Below are positions 1 through 5,775 of a stretch of DNA of 11,503 nucleotides, piece by piece. Source of the DNA: Salinimicrobium sp049687495 (lineage in GTDB: Bacteria > Bacteroidota > Bacteroidia > Flavobacteriales > Flavobacteriaceae); contig JBAVJB010000019.1 in NCBI GenBank assembly GCA_049687495.1, forward strand, positions 1-11,503. The letters are read 5' to 3'. The notes beneath the pieces are model-generated. The model did not search any database and had not been told where the DNA came from. It saw only the letters and a list, made by a program, of their open reading frames with translations. The position numbers were made by a program, and so were the translations under genes. Within the stretch, counting starts at the first letter, position 1, and the number at the start of each line of letters is the position of its first letter.

Positions 1-1
1 G

Positions 2-130
2 TCTTCGGGGAACGTGGACCTGAGCTGTGCTGAAGGCAAAGGCTATATCGCGTTCAGGTATTCCGGAAGTGATCTGCCCGGTTATGACGGCATCTATGAA
101 CTGGACGAGGTGATGATTTCCGCGGAATAG
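2..130 (+). CDS. C-terminal end of a secreted choice-of-anchor / DUF5689-like protein (partial)
   Basis: This frame is open from the left edge of the window to a TAG stop at 128-130 and encodes about 42 residues. The readable tail contains SSGNVDLS, YIAFRYSGSD, GYDGIYELDEV and MISAE. The pattern 'vdLs..........iAFrY.GsD..gydGtYelDeV.i' is typical of the last strands of choice-of-anchor beta-sandwich domains, found at the C-terminus of many Bacteroidota cell-surface proteins, including DUF5689 proteins. That assignment is family knowledge applied to a short stretch. The parent protein, its signal peptide and its function lie outside the window. It ends at the domain edge, and no type IX sorting domain follows in what is visible. 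Confidence 0.7.
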   Translation, partial: SSGNVDLSCAEGKGYIAFRYSGSDLPGYDGIYELDEVMISAE

Positions 131-135
131 GTCTC

Positions 136-150
136 AAAAAAGCCATTTTT
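136..150. repeat. Degenerate copy of the AAAAATGNCATTTTT stop-proximal palindrome
   Basis: The sequence AAAAAAGCCATTTTT begins five bases after the stop codon of the partial gene. It differs by one base from the 15-base palindrome found intact at 2667, 5437 and 6237. Like those copies it is preceded by a C and lies just downstream of a stop codon. Its function is unknown. It could be a protein-binding site or a very weak A/U-rich hairpin. Confidence 0.5.
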
Positions 151-157
151 AATGCGC

Positions 158-165
158 TATATTTG
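158..165 (+). promoter_or_regulatory. Candidate -7 box (TATATTTG) for the FAD dehydrogenase gene
   Basis: TATATTTG matches the Bacteroidota -7 consensus TAnnTTTG exactly. Transcription would then begin near 171-173, leaving a leader of only about 10 bases before the GTG at 182. I see no clear TTG -33 element at the usual distance, since that region is A-rich, so the call rests on one box and its position. Confidence 0.45.
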
Positions 166-181
166 CATCAAAATCAGTTAG

Positions 182-1738
182 GTGCAAAAAGAGTTTTCTT
201 TTCAGGTTTCTCCCGAAACCGCTGCGAGCGCAGAAGCGTTGCGGCATTATGTCTCTCGTGAAAAAGGTATTTCGCCTGGGAATATAAAACATATCGAGAT
301 CCTTAAAAGGAGCATTGACGCCCGTCAAAAAAAAGTGAAGGTGAACCTGAAAGTTCAGGTTTTTGTCAATGAAGATTTTGTGCCTCAAAAGATCAGCCTT
401 CCTGATTATCCCAATGTATCCAATTCCGAAGAAGTCGTAATCATCGGTGCAGGTCCGGCAGGTATGTTTGCTGCTTTGCGTTGTATTGAACTTGGAAAAA
501 AGCCCATCGTCCTTGAACGTGGTAAAGATGTAAGAGCAAGACGTCGTGATCTTAAAAAACTGAACATTGAGCATGTGGTGGATGAAGATTCCAACTACTG
601 CTTTGGGGAAGGCGGTGCGGGAACTTATTCAGATGGAAAATTGTACACCCGCAGTAAGAAAAGGGGAGACGTAAACCGCATTTTAGAACTGCTCGTAGGT
701 TTTGGCGCCACAGATCAGATCCTGGTGGAGGCGCACCCTCATATCGGGACAAATAAACTGCCGGCTATCATTCAGGATATGACCAGGACTATCATTGAGC
801 GAGGGGGAGAAGTGCTGTTTAATTCCCGGGTGATTGACATTTTGCTGAAGGAATCGGCTGTTGCGGGAGTGCAGCTGCAGGATGGTACTACAATATCTTC
901 CCAAAAGGTCATTTTAGCCACCGGTCATTCGGCGAGGGATATTTTTGAGCTGCTTTACAGAAAGACCATTCACATTGAAGCCAAACCTTTTGCACTTGGG
1001 GTGAGGGTCGAGCATCCGCAGGCGTTGATAGACAGGATTCAGTACAACACCGATGACCGGGGCGAATTTTTGCCGCCTTCTTCCTATAGCATTGTGAAGC
1101 AGGTTGGTGGCCGTGGTGTTTACTCCTTTTGCATGTGCCCCGGCGGAGTTATCGCGCCTTGTGCTACCGCGCCGGGAGAGATCGTGACCAATGGCTGGTC
1201 ACCCAGCAAGCGTGATCAGGCGACGGCGAACTCGGGAATTGTGGTGGAAATAAGACCTTCAGATTTTGCCATTTTTGGAGACTCACCGTTGGCTGCCTTG
1301 AGATTTCAGCAGCAGGTAGAGCAGAAAGCCTGGCTTGCCGGCGGAAAGACTCAGACCGCACCTGCACAGCGGCTGGTAGATTTCAGCAATGGCAGAGCTT
1401 CCAAAGACCTGCCCATAACTTCTTATAAGCCCGGAATAACTTCAGTAGAATTGGGCGAAGTGCTGCCAAAATTCGTTTATAAAAGTTTGCAGCAGGGCTT
1501 TATCGAGTTTGGGAAAAGCATGAAAGGCTATTTCACCAATGAAGCGGTGGTACATGCAACCGAATCAAGGACTTCATCCCCCGTGCGAATTCCGCGGGAT
1601 CGTCACAGCCTGGAACATGTGCAGATCTCAGGACTCTATCCTTGTGGAGAGGGAGCAGGGTATGCCGGCGGAATTGTTTCCGCAGCTATAGACGGCGAAA
1701 AATGCGCCGAAAAAGCGGTTTTGGCGATGGGCGAATAG
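182..1738 (+). CDS. FAD-dependent dehydrogenase, COG2509-like (NAD(P)/FAD-dependent oxidoreductase)
   Basis: This 518-residue flavoprotein is probably soluble, since there is no signal peptide or membrane segment. Residues 1-80 form an N-terminal domain with the motif LKRSIDARQKK. A Rossmann FAD-binding fold follows: VVIIGAGPAG (GxGxxG at 89-94), the ribose-binding Glu in VLERG (E112), and GEGGAGTYSDGK at 142-153. Near the C-terminus, GEGAGYAGG (489-497) with AAIDG forms the second FAD-contact region. This architecture matches the family of uncharacterised FAD-dependent dehydrogenases COG2509. The substrate is unknown, and nothing in the context suggests one. The start is GTG. The codon directly before it is an in-frame TAG, and the next ATG comes only at residue 95, inside the FAD motif, so GTG is the only sensible start. 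The gene stands alone, facing the minus-strand genes to its right. Confidence 0.93.
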   Translation: MQKEFSFQVSPETAASAEALRHYVSREKGISPGNIKHIEILKRSIDARQKKVKVNLKVQVFVNEDFVPQKISLPDYPNVSNSEEVVIIGAGPAGMFAALRCIELGKKPIVLERGKDVRARRRDLKKLNIEHVVDEDSNYCFGEGGAGTYSDGKLYTRSKKRGDVNRILELLVGFGATDQILVEAHPHIGTNKLPAIIQDMTRTIIERGGEVLFNSRVIDILLKESAVAGVQLQDGTTISSQKVILATGHSARDIFELLYRKTIHIEAKPFALGVRVEHPQALIDRIQYNTDDRGEFLPPSSYSIVKQVGGRGVYSFCMCPGGVIAPCATAPGEIVTNGWSPSKRDQATANSGIVVEIRPSDFAIFGDSPLAALRFQQQVEQKAWLAGGKTQTAPAQRLVDFSNGRASKDLPITSYKPGITSVELGEVLPKFVYKSLQQGFIEFGKSMKGYFTNEAVVHATESRTSSPVRIPRDRHSLEHVQISGLYPCGEGAGYAGGIVSAAIDGEKCAEKAVLAMGE

Positions 1739-1741
1739 AGC

Positions 1742-1776
1742 AGACCTGCAAGGTCTTTTTTAGAACTTGTAGGTCT
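1742..1776 (+). terminator. Intrinsic terminator after the FAD dehydrogenase gene
   Basis: AGACCTGCAAG (1742-1752) pairs with CTTGTAGGTCT (1766-1776), giving an 11-pair stem with one G-U wobble, followed by TCTTTTATTT. Nested inside is a smaller hairpin, AGACCT-GCA-AGGTCT (1742-1756), that runs straight into a six-T tract (1756-1761). Either form is a plausible rho-independent terminator on the plus strand, starting 4 bases after the stop codon. The AGACCT...AGGTCT ends resemble those of the two longer palindromes at 1812 and 2618. Confidence 0.75.
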
Positions 1777-1811
1777 TCTTTTATTTGGAGTTCCTCCCTT
1801 TTTATAAAAAT

Positions 1812-1844
1812 AGATCTCACAGGTTTTAAAAACCTGTGAGATCT
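1812..1844 (-). terminator. 33-base perfect palindrome, terminator at the convergent junction
   Basis: The left arm AGATCTCACAGGTTTT (1812-1827) and the right arm 1829-1844 are exact reverse complements around a single central A. This gives 16 potential pairs, or about 14-15 with a realistic loop. In the minus-strand direction it begins 7 bases after the stop of the small secreted protein gene and is followed by ATTTTTAT, a short U-tract, so it fits as that gene's terminator. The stem would also form in plus-strand transcripts, so it can back up the terminator at 1742. A near-identical copy lies at 2618-2650. Confidence 0.7.
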
Positions 1845-1850
1845 GGAACT

Positions 1851-2576
1851 TTACTTCTCAAAAGCCTCCTCATACGGAGACCAGATCTCATACATTTCTT
1901 CTCCTCTTGAACTCTTGCCGCTGTGATGCCATTCCCCGTCTTTGAGCTCGTATTGAAAAGGGAGTATTGCGCCTGCACGGCTGTCATCACGGGAGAAGAA
2001 TTCAATGTTTTCAACATACTCCCCATCTTTTGCAGAATAGGTGCCGCCACCGGTGCCAAAGAATTCTCCGGTATCTGAATTGAAGGCGACCCACTGGAAC
2101 CTGTCGCCTCCAAGGATCTTGATCGTTCGCCTGGCGCCCGGAGTGCTGCGGCTGATCTTCCCATTCCTTTTCCTGCCGGTGATCACCCAATTGCGGGAAA
2201 GGTCATTTTCATTATCCGAAATTTTCTTCCAGGTCATTTCATCGCCTGCAGCATTGTGAAGCAGCATTTCATCTTTGGAGACATCTATTTCGTAATTACG
2301 CTGTTGTCCTACCATGGCTGAATCCTGAGTGTAAAAATCATAGACTTCAGAATAACCGTCAGTTAGAGTGTATTCCCCGCCTTCGGCATGCATGAAGCGG
2401 TTTGTTCGCTTCTCCTTTGTGCCGGCAGCAAAATAGCCATCCTGATAGATCCTCACGGAATCCTCATTGGTTACAGGTTCGCCATTAACAGCGACGAGTT
2501 TCCAGGAGCCATTGAGCTCTTGTGCGCTGAGGCTTCCAAAGAAAATTAAAGCCAGAAGGAATAGCAACTTTTTCAT
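1851..2576 (-). CDS. Small secreted protein with two tandem lipocalin-like (DUF4488-like) units
   Basis: The protein has 241 residues when read from the ATG at 2576. A TTG two codons upstream (2582) could extend it by two residues, but the canonical signal peptide begins MKKLLFLLA at this ATG. The signal peptide spans residues 1-18, with likely cleavage after SLSA and before QELNG. The mature part looks like two related beta-rich units. Unit 1 runs from W25 to W116, with GGEYTLTDG, YDF and YEIDVSKDE. Unit 2 runs from W130 to W232, with GGTYSAKDG, IEFF and YELKDGEW. Each opens with a Trp, carries a GGxYxxxDG turn and ends with a GxExxxxW-type strand. This resembles the lipocalin-like/DUF4488 proteins of Bacteroidota, but that name is inferred from pattern. 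There is no lipobox Cys, so it is probably periplasmic or secreted. The ligand and role are unknown. The gene is bracketed by two copies of a 33-base palindrome. Confidence 0.8.
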   Translation of the reverse strand: MKKLLFLLALIFFGSLSAQELNGSWKLVAVNGEPVTNEDSVRIYQDGYFAAGTKEKRTNRFMHAEGGEYTLTDGYSEVYDFYTQDSAMVGQQRNYEIDVSKDEMLLHNAAGDEMTWKKISDNENDLSRNWVITGRKRNGKISRSTPGARRTIKILGGDRFQWVAFNSDTGEFFGTGGGTYSAKDGEYVENIEFFSRDDSRAGAILPFQYELKDGEWHHSGKSSRGEEMYEIWSPYEEAFEK

Positions 2577-2597
2577 AATCAATAGTTTAGTTGCTTA

Positions 2598-2605
2598 TAA
2601 AGTTA
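2598..2605 (-). promoter_or_regulatory. Weak candidate -7 box upstream of the small secreted protein gene
   Basis: On the minus strand this reads TAACTTTA, seven of eight positions of TAnnTTTG. It would start transcription near 2591, about 15 bases before the ATG at 2576. No TTG -33 element is visible, because the expected region is occupied by the hflX terminator stem. The terminator upstream implies that this gene needs a promoter of its own, which is the main reason to list it. Confidence 0.25.
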
Positions 2606-2607
2606 AC

Positions 2608-2650
2608 AAAAAAAAGAAGACCTCACAGGTTTCAAAAACCTGTGAGGTCT
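2608..2650 (-). terminator. Intrinsic terminator of hflX (33-base palindrome plus U8 tract)
   Basis: Positions 2618-2650 form a palindrome with 15-pair arms (AGACCTCACAGGTTT and its complement) around a 3-base centre. On the minus strand the stem is followed, after a short CTTC, by eight T residues (2608-2615), a classic rho-independent terminator. It starts 30 bases after the hflX stop. It is a sister of the palindrome at 1812-1844, differing at one central base and at one compensated base pair. Confidence 0.85.
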
Positions 2651-2666
2651 GTTCTAAAGGGGTTTC

Positions 2667-2681
2667 AAAAATGACATTTTT
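2667..2681. repeat. AAAAATGACATTTTT palindrome at the hflX stop codon
   Basis: This perfect interrupted palindrome (7-base arms around one base) overlaps the last base of the hflX TAA. The same element in the same register is found at the stop of the DUF59 gene (5437-5451), and shifted by one base at the stop of sufS (6237-6251). The flanks are also similar, with TTTC before and TTA after. It is unlikely to be a strong RNA terminator because the stem is nearly all A-U pairs. Confidence 0.7.
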
Positions 2682-3904
2682 TACTCCTCTTCGTCACCAT
2701 AGGTGTCATATTCGGGATAGAGGAAGTTGTTGTAAGGGAACCTCGTAATATGGATCTTTCTCACTGCCTCGTAGACCTTCTTCCTAAAGTCTTCCAGGTT
2801 CTCCTTGTTCAATGCCGAAATGAACAATACATCATCTCCCAGCCTGTTCATCCAGGTTTTTTCCCATTCGGCTAAAGAATAATGAGAAGAGGTCCTTTCG
2901 GTCATTAGGTCATCCTCTTCGATCTCTTCGGCTTCGTAAGCATCGATCTTGTTGAACACCATTATCGTTGGCTTGTCGGCACTTTTGATCTCATCAAGGA
3001 TCTGGTTTACCGAAGCTATATGGTCTTCAAAGTTTGCATGAGAAATATCTACCACGTGCAGGAGCAGGTCGGCTTCCCGAACTTCGTCCAGTGTAGATTT
3101 AAAAGACTCTACCAGCTGTGTTGGCAGCTTGCGAATGAATCCCACCGTGTCTGTCAGCAAGAAAGGCAGGTTACGAATGACCACCTTTCTAACCGTGGTA
3201 TCGAGGGTGGCAAAAAGTTTATTTTCGGCAAAGACCTTAGACTTGCTTATCACGTTCATCAAGGTAGATTTTCCCACGTTGGTGTAACCTACCAAAGCCA
3301 CACGCACAAGCTGCCCGCGGTTACCACGCTGCACCTCCATTTGCTTGTCAATGGTCTCCAGTTTTTTCTTCAGCAAAGAGATCTTATCGCGTACGATACG
3401 ACGGTCTGTCTCGATCTCGGTCTCCCCCGGTCCACGCATCCCGATACCTCCACGCTGTCTCTCAAGGTGAGTCCACATCCCGGCAAGCCTCGGCAGCAAG
3501 TATTGGTATTGCGCCAGCTCTACCTGCGTCCTTGCATAACTGGTGGTAGCTCGCTGGGCAAAAATGTCTAAAATGAGGTTGGTCCTGTCCAGGACTTTGC
3601 AGTTGAGGATCTTCTCAACGTTCTTTTGCTGGGCGGGAGAGAGCTCATCATCAAAGATCACCGTGCCTATTTCGTTTTCCTGCACAAAATTGCGCACCTC
3701 CTCCATTTTTCCCGAACCAATAAAAGTCTTGGGGTCTGGGCGATCCAGCTTTTGAGAATATCTCTTTACCACCTCACCGCCGGCGGTGTAGGTAAGAAAT
3801 TCAAGTTCGTCAAGATATTCCTTCAGTTTATCTTCATCCTGTTCACGGGTGACGATCCCTATTAAAACAACTTTTTCGTATTCTAAATCGGTCTTTTCTA
3901 ACAT
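2681..3904 (-). CDS. hflX: GTPase HflX, ribosome-associated (ribosome-splitting family)
   Basis: This is a complete 407-residue HflX. The N-terminal domain (about 1-150) holds FIGSGKMEEV (61-70) and the FDDELSP motif (84-90). The linker then carries the family signature RGGIGMRGPGETEIETDRR (151-169). The GTPase domain shows G1 GYTNVGKST (206-214), G2 FATLDTT (231-237), G3 DTVGF (252-256), G4 NKID (318-321) and G5 SALN (363-366). HflX proteins bind the 50S subunit and can split stalled ribosomes under stress. An acidic insertion between G4 and G5 (about 322-357, EAEEIEEDDL) and the tail RFPYNNFLYPEYDTYGDEEE fit Bacteroidota versions of the family. The start is ATG at 3904, about 15 bases downstream of the predicted transcription start. 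The gene has its own promoter and a strong terminator, so it can be expressed apart from the SUF operon upstream of it. Confidence 0.97.
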   Translation of the reverse strand: MLEKTDLEYEKVVLIGIVTREQDEDKLKEYLDELEFLTYTAGGEVVKRYSQKLDRPDPKTFIGSGKMEEVRNFVQENEIGTVIFDDELSPAQQKNVEKILNCKVLDRTNLILDIFAQRATTSYARTQVELAQYQYLLPRLAGMWTHLERQRGGIGMRGPGETEIETDRRIVRDKISLLKKKLETIDKQMEVQRGNRGQLVRVALVGYTNVGKSTLMNVISKSKVFAENKLFATLDTTVRKVVIRNLPFLLTDTVGFIRKLPTQLVESFKSTLDEVREADLLLHVVDISHANFEDHIASVNQILDEIKSADKPTIMVFNKIDAYEAEEIEEDDLMTERTSSHYSLAEWEKTWMNRLGDDVLFISALNKENLEDFRKKVYEAVRKIHITRFPYNNFLYPEYDTYGDEEE

Positions 3905-3925
3905 AAATCGGGTTGAGTGTAACTA

Positions 3926-3953
3926 CAAAGTTACGCAAATTGATGCTCTTCAA
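3926..3953 (-). promoter_or_regulatory. hflX promoter (TTG-N17-TAACTTTG)
   Basis: On the minus strand, TTG (3953-3951) is followed by 17 bases and then TAACTTTG (3933-3926). This matches the Flavobacterium consensus TTG-N17-23-TAnnTTTG exactly. Transcription would begin near 3919, giving a leader of about 15 bases to the ATG at 3904. The -7 box lies inside a dyad, GTAACT-ACAA-AGTTAC in plus-strand reading (3919-3934), which could be an operator. The promoter overlaps the last codons of the DUF3078 reading frame as it stands in this sequence. If that frame is corrected, it falls in a true intergenic region. Confidence 0.7.
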
Positions 3954-4908
3954 AAGTGGGAAAATTCAAGGTCTTTCCTTCCCTAAAAGTTCTTAAGAAT
4001 TGCTGCGGAAGCTTCCTAAAAATTGAAGTTAAAGGCGGCTCCAAAACCTCGCGTATCTGGAAAGCGCCTACGGTATTGTCATCATAGATGGCCTGAAAGA
4101 TCAGGTTGGCTGTAAGCAGTTTATTGATGCCCATCTCCAAATTCATAAGATAGTCGATATCCACATTTTGGGGATTTGACAGGTAGTTGGAATAGAGGCT
4201 AAGGGTGTTTTCCATGGAGACATTTTCCATGATCCCAAACTTTGCATAGGCGTTGATGGAAGCACCAAGTTCATATCTCGAGGATTTCCCGGCGTCAACG
4301 CCATAATAGGCGCCATCCTGGTATCCGGGAACACTTGTAAAAGCATCATCTACAAAAATAAATCTTGAAGTGGCGGGAGCGATGTTTACAAGCAGGTCGT
4401 CATTCTTTTTCCACATCATACCCGGCCCAAACTGCAGGTAAGCAGGAGACATGAAATGAGTGGTCTCTGTACGGAATTTTTCACCGGTGGCCTTGTCTTC
4501 ACTGTAAACATAGCCTTTGGTGAACTGCGTGCGGAAGTTGGTGAAAAACGAATAATACCAGTTCGAGTCATCAAGTTCCCGGCCTGCAATGGAATTGATC
4601 TCCAGCCGATCGCTGGTCTTGCGGGAGAATTCATCCCCTTTTAGCTGAGTGATTCCGTAATTTGCAAGCACTTTGTTATCCCAGCTAAAGTTTCCTTTAC
4701 GGTAGTTGAGCTGGTAATCAACGGTTAAATTACCGGCAAGGCTCGAAGTTCCGCCGCCGCTCCATTCTTTGTTGAAAGCAGACTGGTTGAAAAGGAGCTG
4801 GAATTTACCCTCAGAGCTCCAGCCTTCCGGAGCCACGTCCTCCTCTTCTTCCTGTGCGGTTGCTACTAATGATACGAATGTGAAAAGGAAAAGTAGATAT
4901 TTCTTCAT
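3931..4908 (-). CDS. DUF3078 outer-membrane beta-barrel protein, C-terminus frameshifted
   Basis: The frame as read gives 325 residues. A signal peptide covers residues 1-18 (MKKYLLFLFTFVSLVATA, cleaved before Q19), followed by an acidic EEEED stretch. The rest consists of alternating hydrophobic and polar strands rich in Tyr, Phe, Asn and Trp, with the family-like segment NQSAFNKEWSGGG (41-53). This fits DUF3078, a Bacteroidota family of predicted outer-membrane beta-barrels with no established function. Through R286-E287-V288 it looks normal, then it runs into a tail with no barrel character (LEPPLTSIFRKLPQQF...). Adding one T to the T4 run at 4043-4046 restores REVFGAAFNFNF and a TAG at 4016-4018. 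That makes a 297-residue protein ending in Phe, as outer-membrane barrels usually do. The gene starts 3 bases after the DUF2480 stop, so it belongs to the same transcript. The residues after V288 are probably not native. Confidence 0.85.
   Translation of the reverse strand: MKKYLLFLFTFVSLVATAQEEEEDVAPEGWSSEGKFQLLFNQSAFNKEWSGGGTSSLAGNLTVDYQLNYRKGNFSWDNKVLANYGITQLKGDEFSRKTSDRLEINSIAGRELDDSNWYYSFFTNFRTQFTKGYVYSEDKATGEKFRTETTHFMSPAYLQFGPGMMWKKNDDLLVNIAPATSRFIFVDDAFTSVPGYQDGAYYGVDAGKSSRYELGASINAYAKFGIMENVSMENTLSLYSNYLSNPQNVDIDYLMNLEMGINKLLTANLIFQAIYDDNTVGAFQIREVLEPPLTSIFRKLPQQFLRTFREGKTLNFPTFEEHQFA
4016..4050 (-). other. Putative one-base deletion (T4 run) and the bypassed barrel C-terminus
   Basis: On the minus strand the sequence reads GAG GTT TTG GAG CCG in the open frame. 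The shifted frame from 4042 reads GGA GCC GCC TTT AAC TTC AAT TTT TAG (GAAFNFNF, stop). With five T instead of four the gene would read VFGAAFNFNF and stop at 4016. The alternating small and aromatic pattern with a terminal Phe matches an outer-membrane barrel's final strand. A homopolymer sequencing or assembly error is the simplest explanation. A genuine mutation or programmed slippage would be the alternatives. Confidence 0.75.
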
Positions 4909-4911
4909 AAG

Positions 4912-5415
4912 TTACTTTTTATAAAGCGGTACAGAGGAGCAGGCCTCCCCGTACATGATACTTTTTGCTACTGGTTGCAGTTTATTGATCAATTGAATAT
5001 AAGCATTTTGCGGAACCGGTTTTTTCGAGCAGCCCTTGATGATGACCGGCAGATCGTTATATTCTGAAACGTCCAGATCCTGGATAATTTCAGAATAGAT
5101 CAGGGTTTCCAGCATTTCCAGGTCACCTACGACCACTTTTTTGGCTACAGGTGTAAGATAAGTGCTTAGCAGCATGTAAGCCCATCCGGGAATGATCGCA
5201 TCGGTGGAACAGGTCAAAGCAACATAGCAGCCATCATAGCGAGACCAGTTGTGTGCTTTAGCACTTGTCCTGAAGTCTTTTTCCCGCAGCACAATGCCTT
5301 CCAGTAACCAGTCTTTTATGTCAAAAACCACGCGTTCCCCCGCAGGATAATGATCCTCCAGGTCTACGGTGACCAGTTTACTGTTGGCGACTCTGTTAAT
5401 AATCTCTTCAGCCAT
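4912..5415 (-). CDS. DUF2480 family protein, in the SUF operon
   Basis: This protein has 167 residues with no signal peptide or membrane segment, so it is predicted to be cytoplasmic. It fits the Bacteroidota family DUF2480, whose biochemical role is not established. Visible features are the early block FDIKDWLLEG (31-40), a central block DGCYVALTCSTDAIIPGWAYM (61-81, here with C63 and C69), VIIKGCSKKPVPQNAY (124-139, C129) and the end SIMYGEACSSVPLYK (152-166, C159). Four cysteines and the histidines H22 and H55 are possible ligands for a metal or Fe-S cluster. That is inference, since I cannot verify conservation here. The gene begins 35 bases after the DUF59 stop, with the AAAAATGNCATTTTT palindrome in between, and its stop is 3 bases from the DUF3078 start. 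Its place after sufE and DUF59 suggests a job in cluster assembly, delivery or repair. Confidence 0.88.
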   Translation of the reverse strand: MAEEIINRVANSKLVTVDLEDHYPAGERVVFDIKDWLLEGIVLREKDFRTSAKAHNWSRYDGCYVALTCSTDAIIPGWAYMLLSTYLTPVAKKVVVGDLEMLETLIYSEIIQDLDVSEYNDLPVIIKGCSKKPVPQNAYIQLINKLQPVAKSIMYGEACSSVPLYKK

Positions 5416-5436
5416 AGCTATTATTCAATTCCTTTC

Positions 5437-5451
5437 AAAAATGCCATTTTT
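5437..5451. repeat. AAAAATGCCATTTTT palindrome at the DUF59 stop codon
   Basis: This is a perfect copy of the 15-base interrupted palindrome, ending on the last base of the DUF59 gene's TAA exactly as the copy at hflX does. The flanks TTTC and TTA are shared with that copy too. It fills nearly half of the 35-base gap between the DUF59 and DUF2480 genes, inside a predicted operon, which argues against a simple terminator role. Confidence 0.7.
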
Positions 5452-5774
5452 TAAAGCATTCCCAGTTCCAGTTTTGCCTCTTCGCTCATAAGCTCCTGGC
5501 TCCACGGCGGATCAAAAGTAATCTCCACCTCGCAGTCCTTTACCTCCTCGAGGGTTTTAACCTTTTCCTCTACTTCCATAGGCAAAGATTCGGCTACGGG
5601 ACAGTTTGGCGTGGTAAGCGTCATCAGGATCTTTACCTCGTCATCTGTGCTTACCATGACGTCATAGATAAGCCCAAGTTCGTATATATCTACGGGGATT
5701 TCGGGATCGTAAACAGTTTTTAACACAGTCACGATCTTTTCACCCAATGCTTCGGAATTTTTTGCGTGTTCCAT
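5451..5774 (-). CDS. DUF59/MIP18 family SUF-associated Fe-S assembly protein (SufT-like)
   Basis: This 107-residue protein is one MIP18 (DUF59) domain. It carries the family core DPEIPVDIYELGLIYDV (23-39), the motif TTPNCPVAESLP (54-65) with the conserved Cys C58, and the closing FDPPWSQELMSEEAK (87-101). A second Cys, C81, is in the third strand region. Related stand-alone DUF59 proteins associated with SUF operons (SufT-type) help iron-sulfur protein maturation, and the eukaryotic relative MIP18/CIAO2 acts in cytosolic Fe-S targeting. A role in handing clusters to client proteins is therefore likely. Its exact biochemistry is not shown by sequence. The ATG at 5774 lies one base after the sufE stop, so translation is probably coupled to sufE. 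I leave the symbol blank because naming within this family varies. Confidence 0.93.
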   Translation of the reverse strand: MEHAKNSEALGEKIVTVLKTVYDPEIPVDIYELGLIYDVMVSTDDEVKILMTLTTPNCPVAESLPMEVEEKVKTLEEVKDCEVEITFDPPWSQELMSEEAKLELGML

Positions 5775-5775
5775 T

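Noticed and set aside
3020..3571. A 183-codon plus-strand open frame opposite hflX
   Set aside because: It is antisense to the conserved GTPase motifs of HflX, and its protein has the His/Gln-rich look of a shadow frame. It has no promoter box.
4007..4016. GGAAGCTTCC palindrome after the corrected DUF3078 stop, and TTCTTAAGAA at 3990-3999
   Set aside because: These are ten-base self-complementary sites without a loop or a U-tract. They are too short to support a terminator or operator call.
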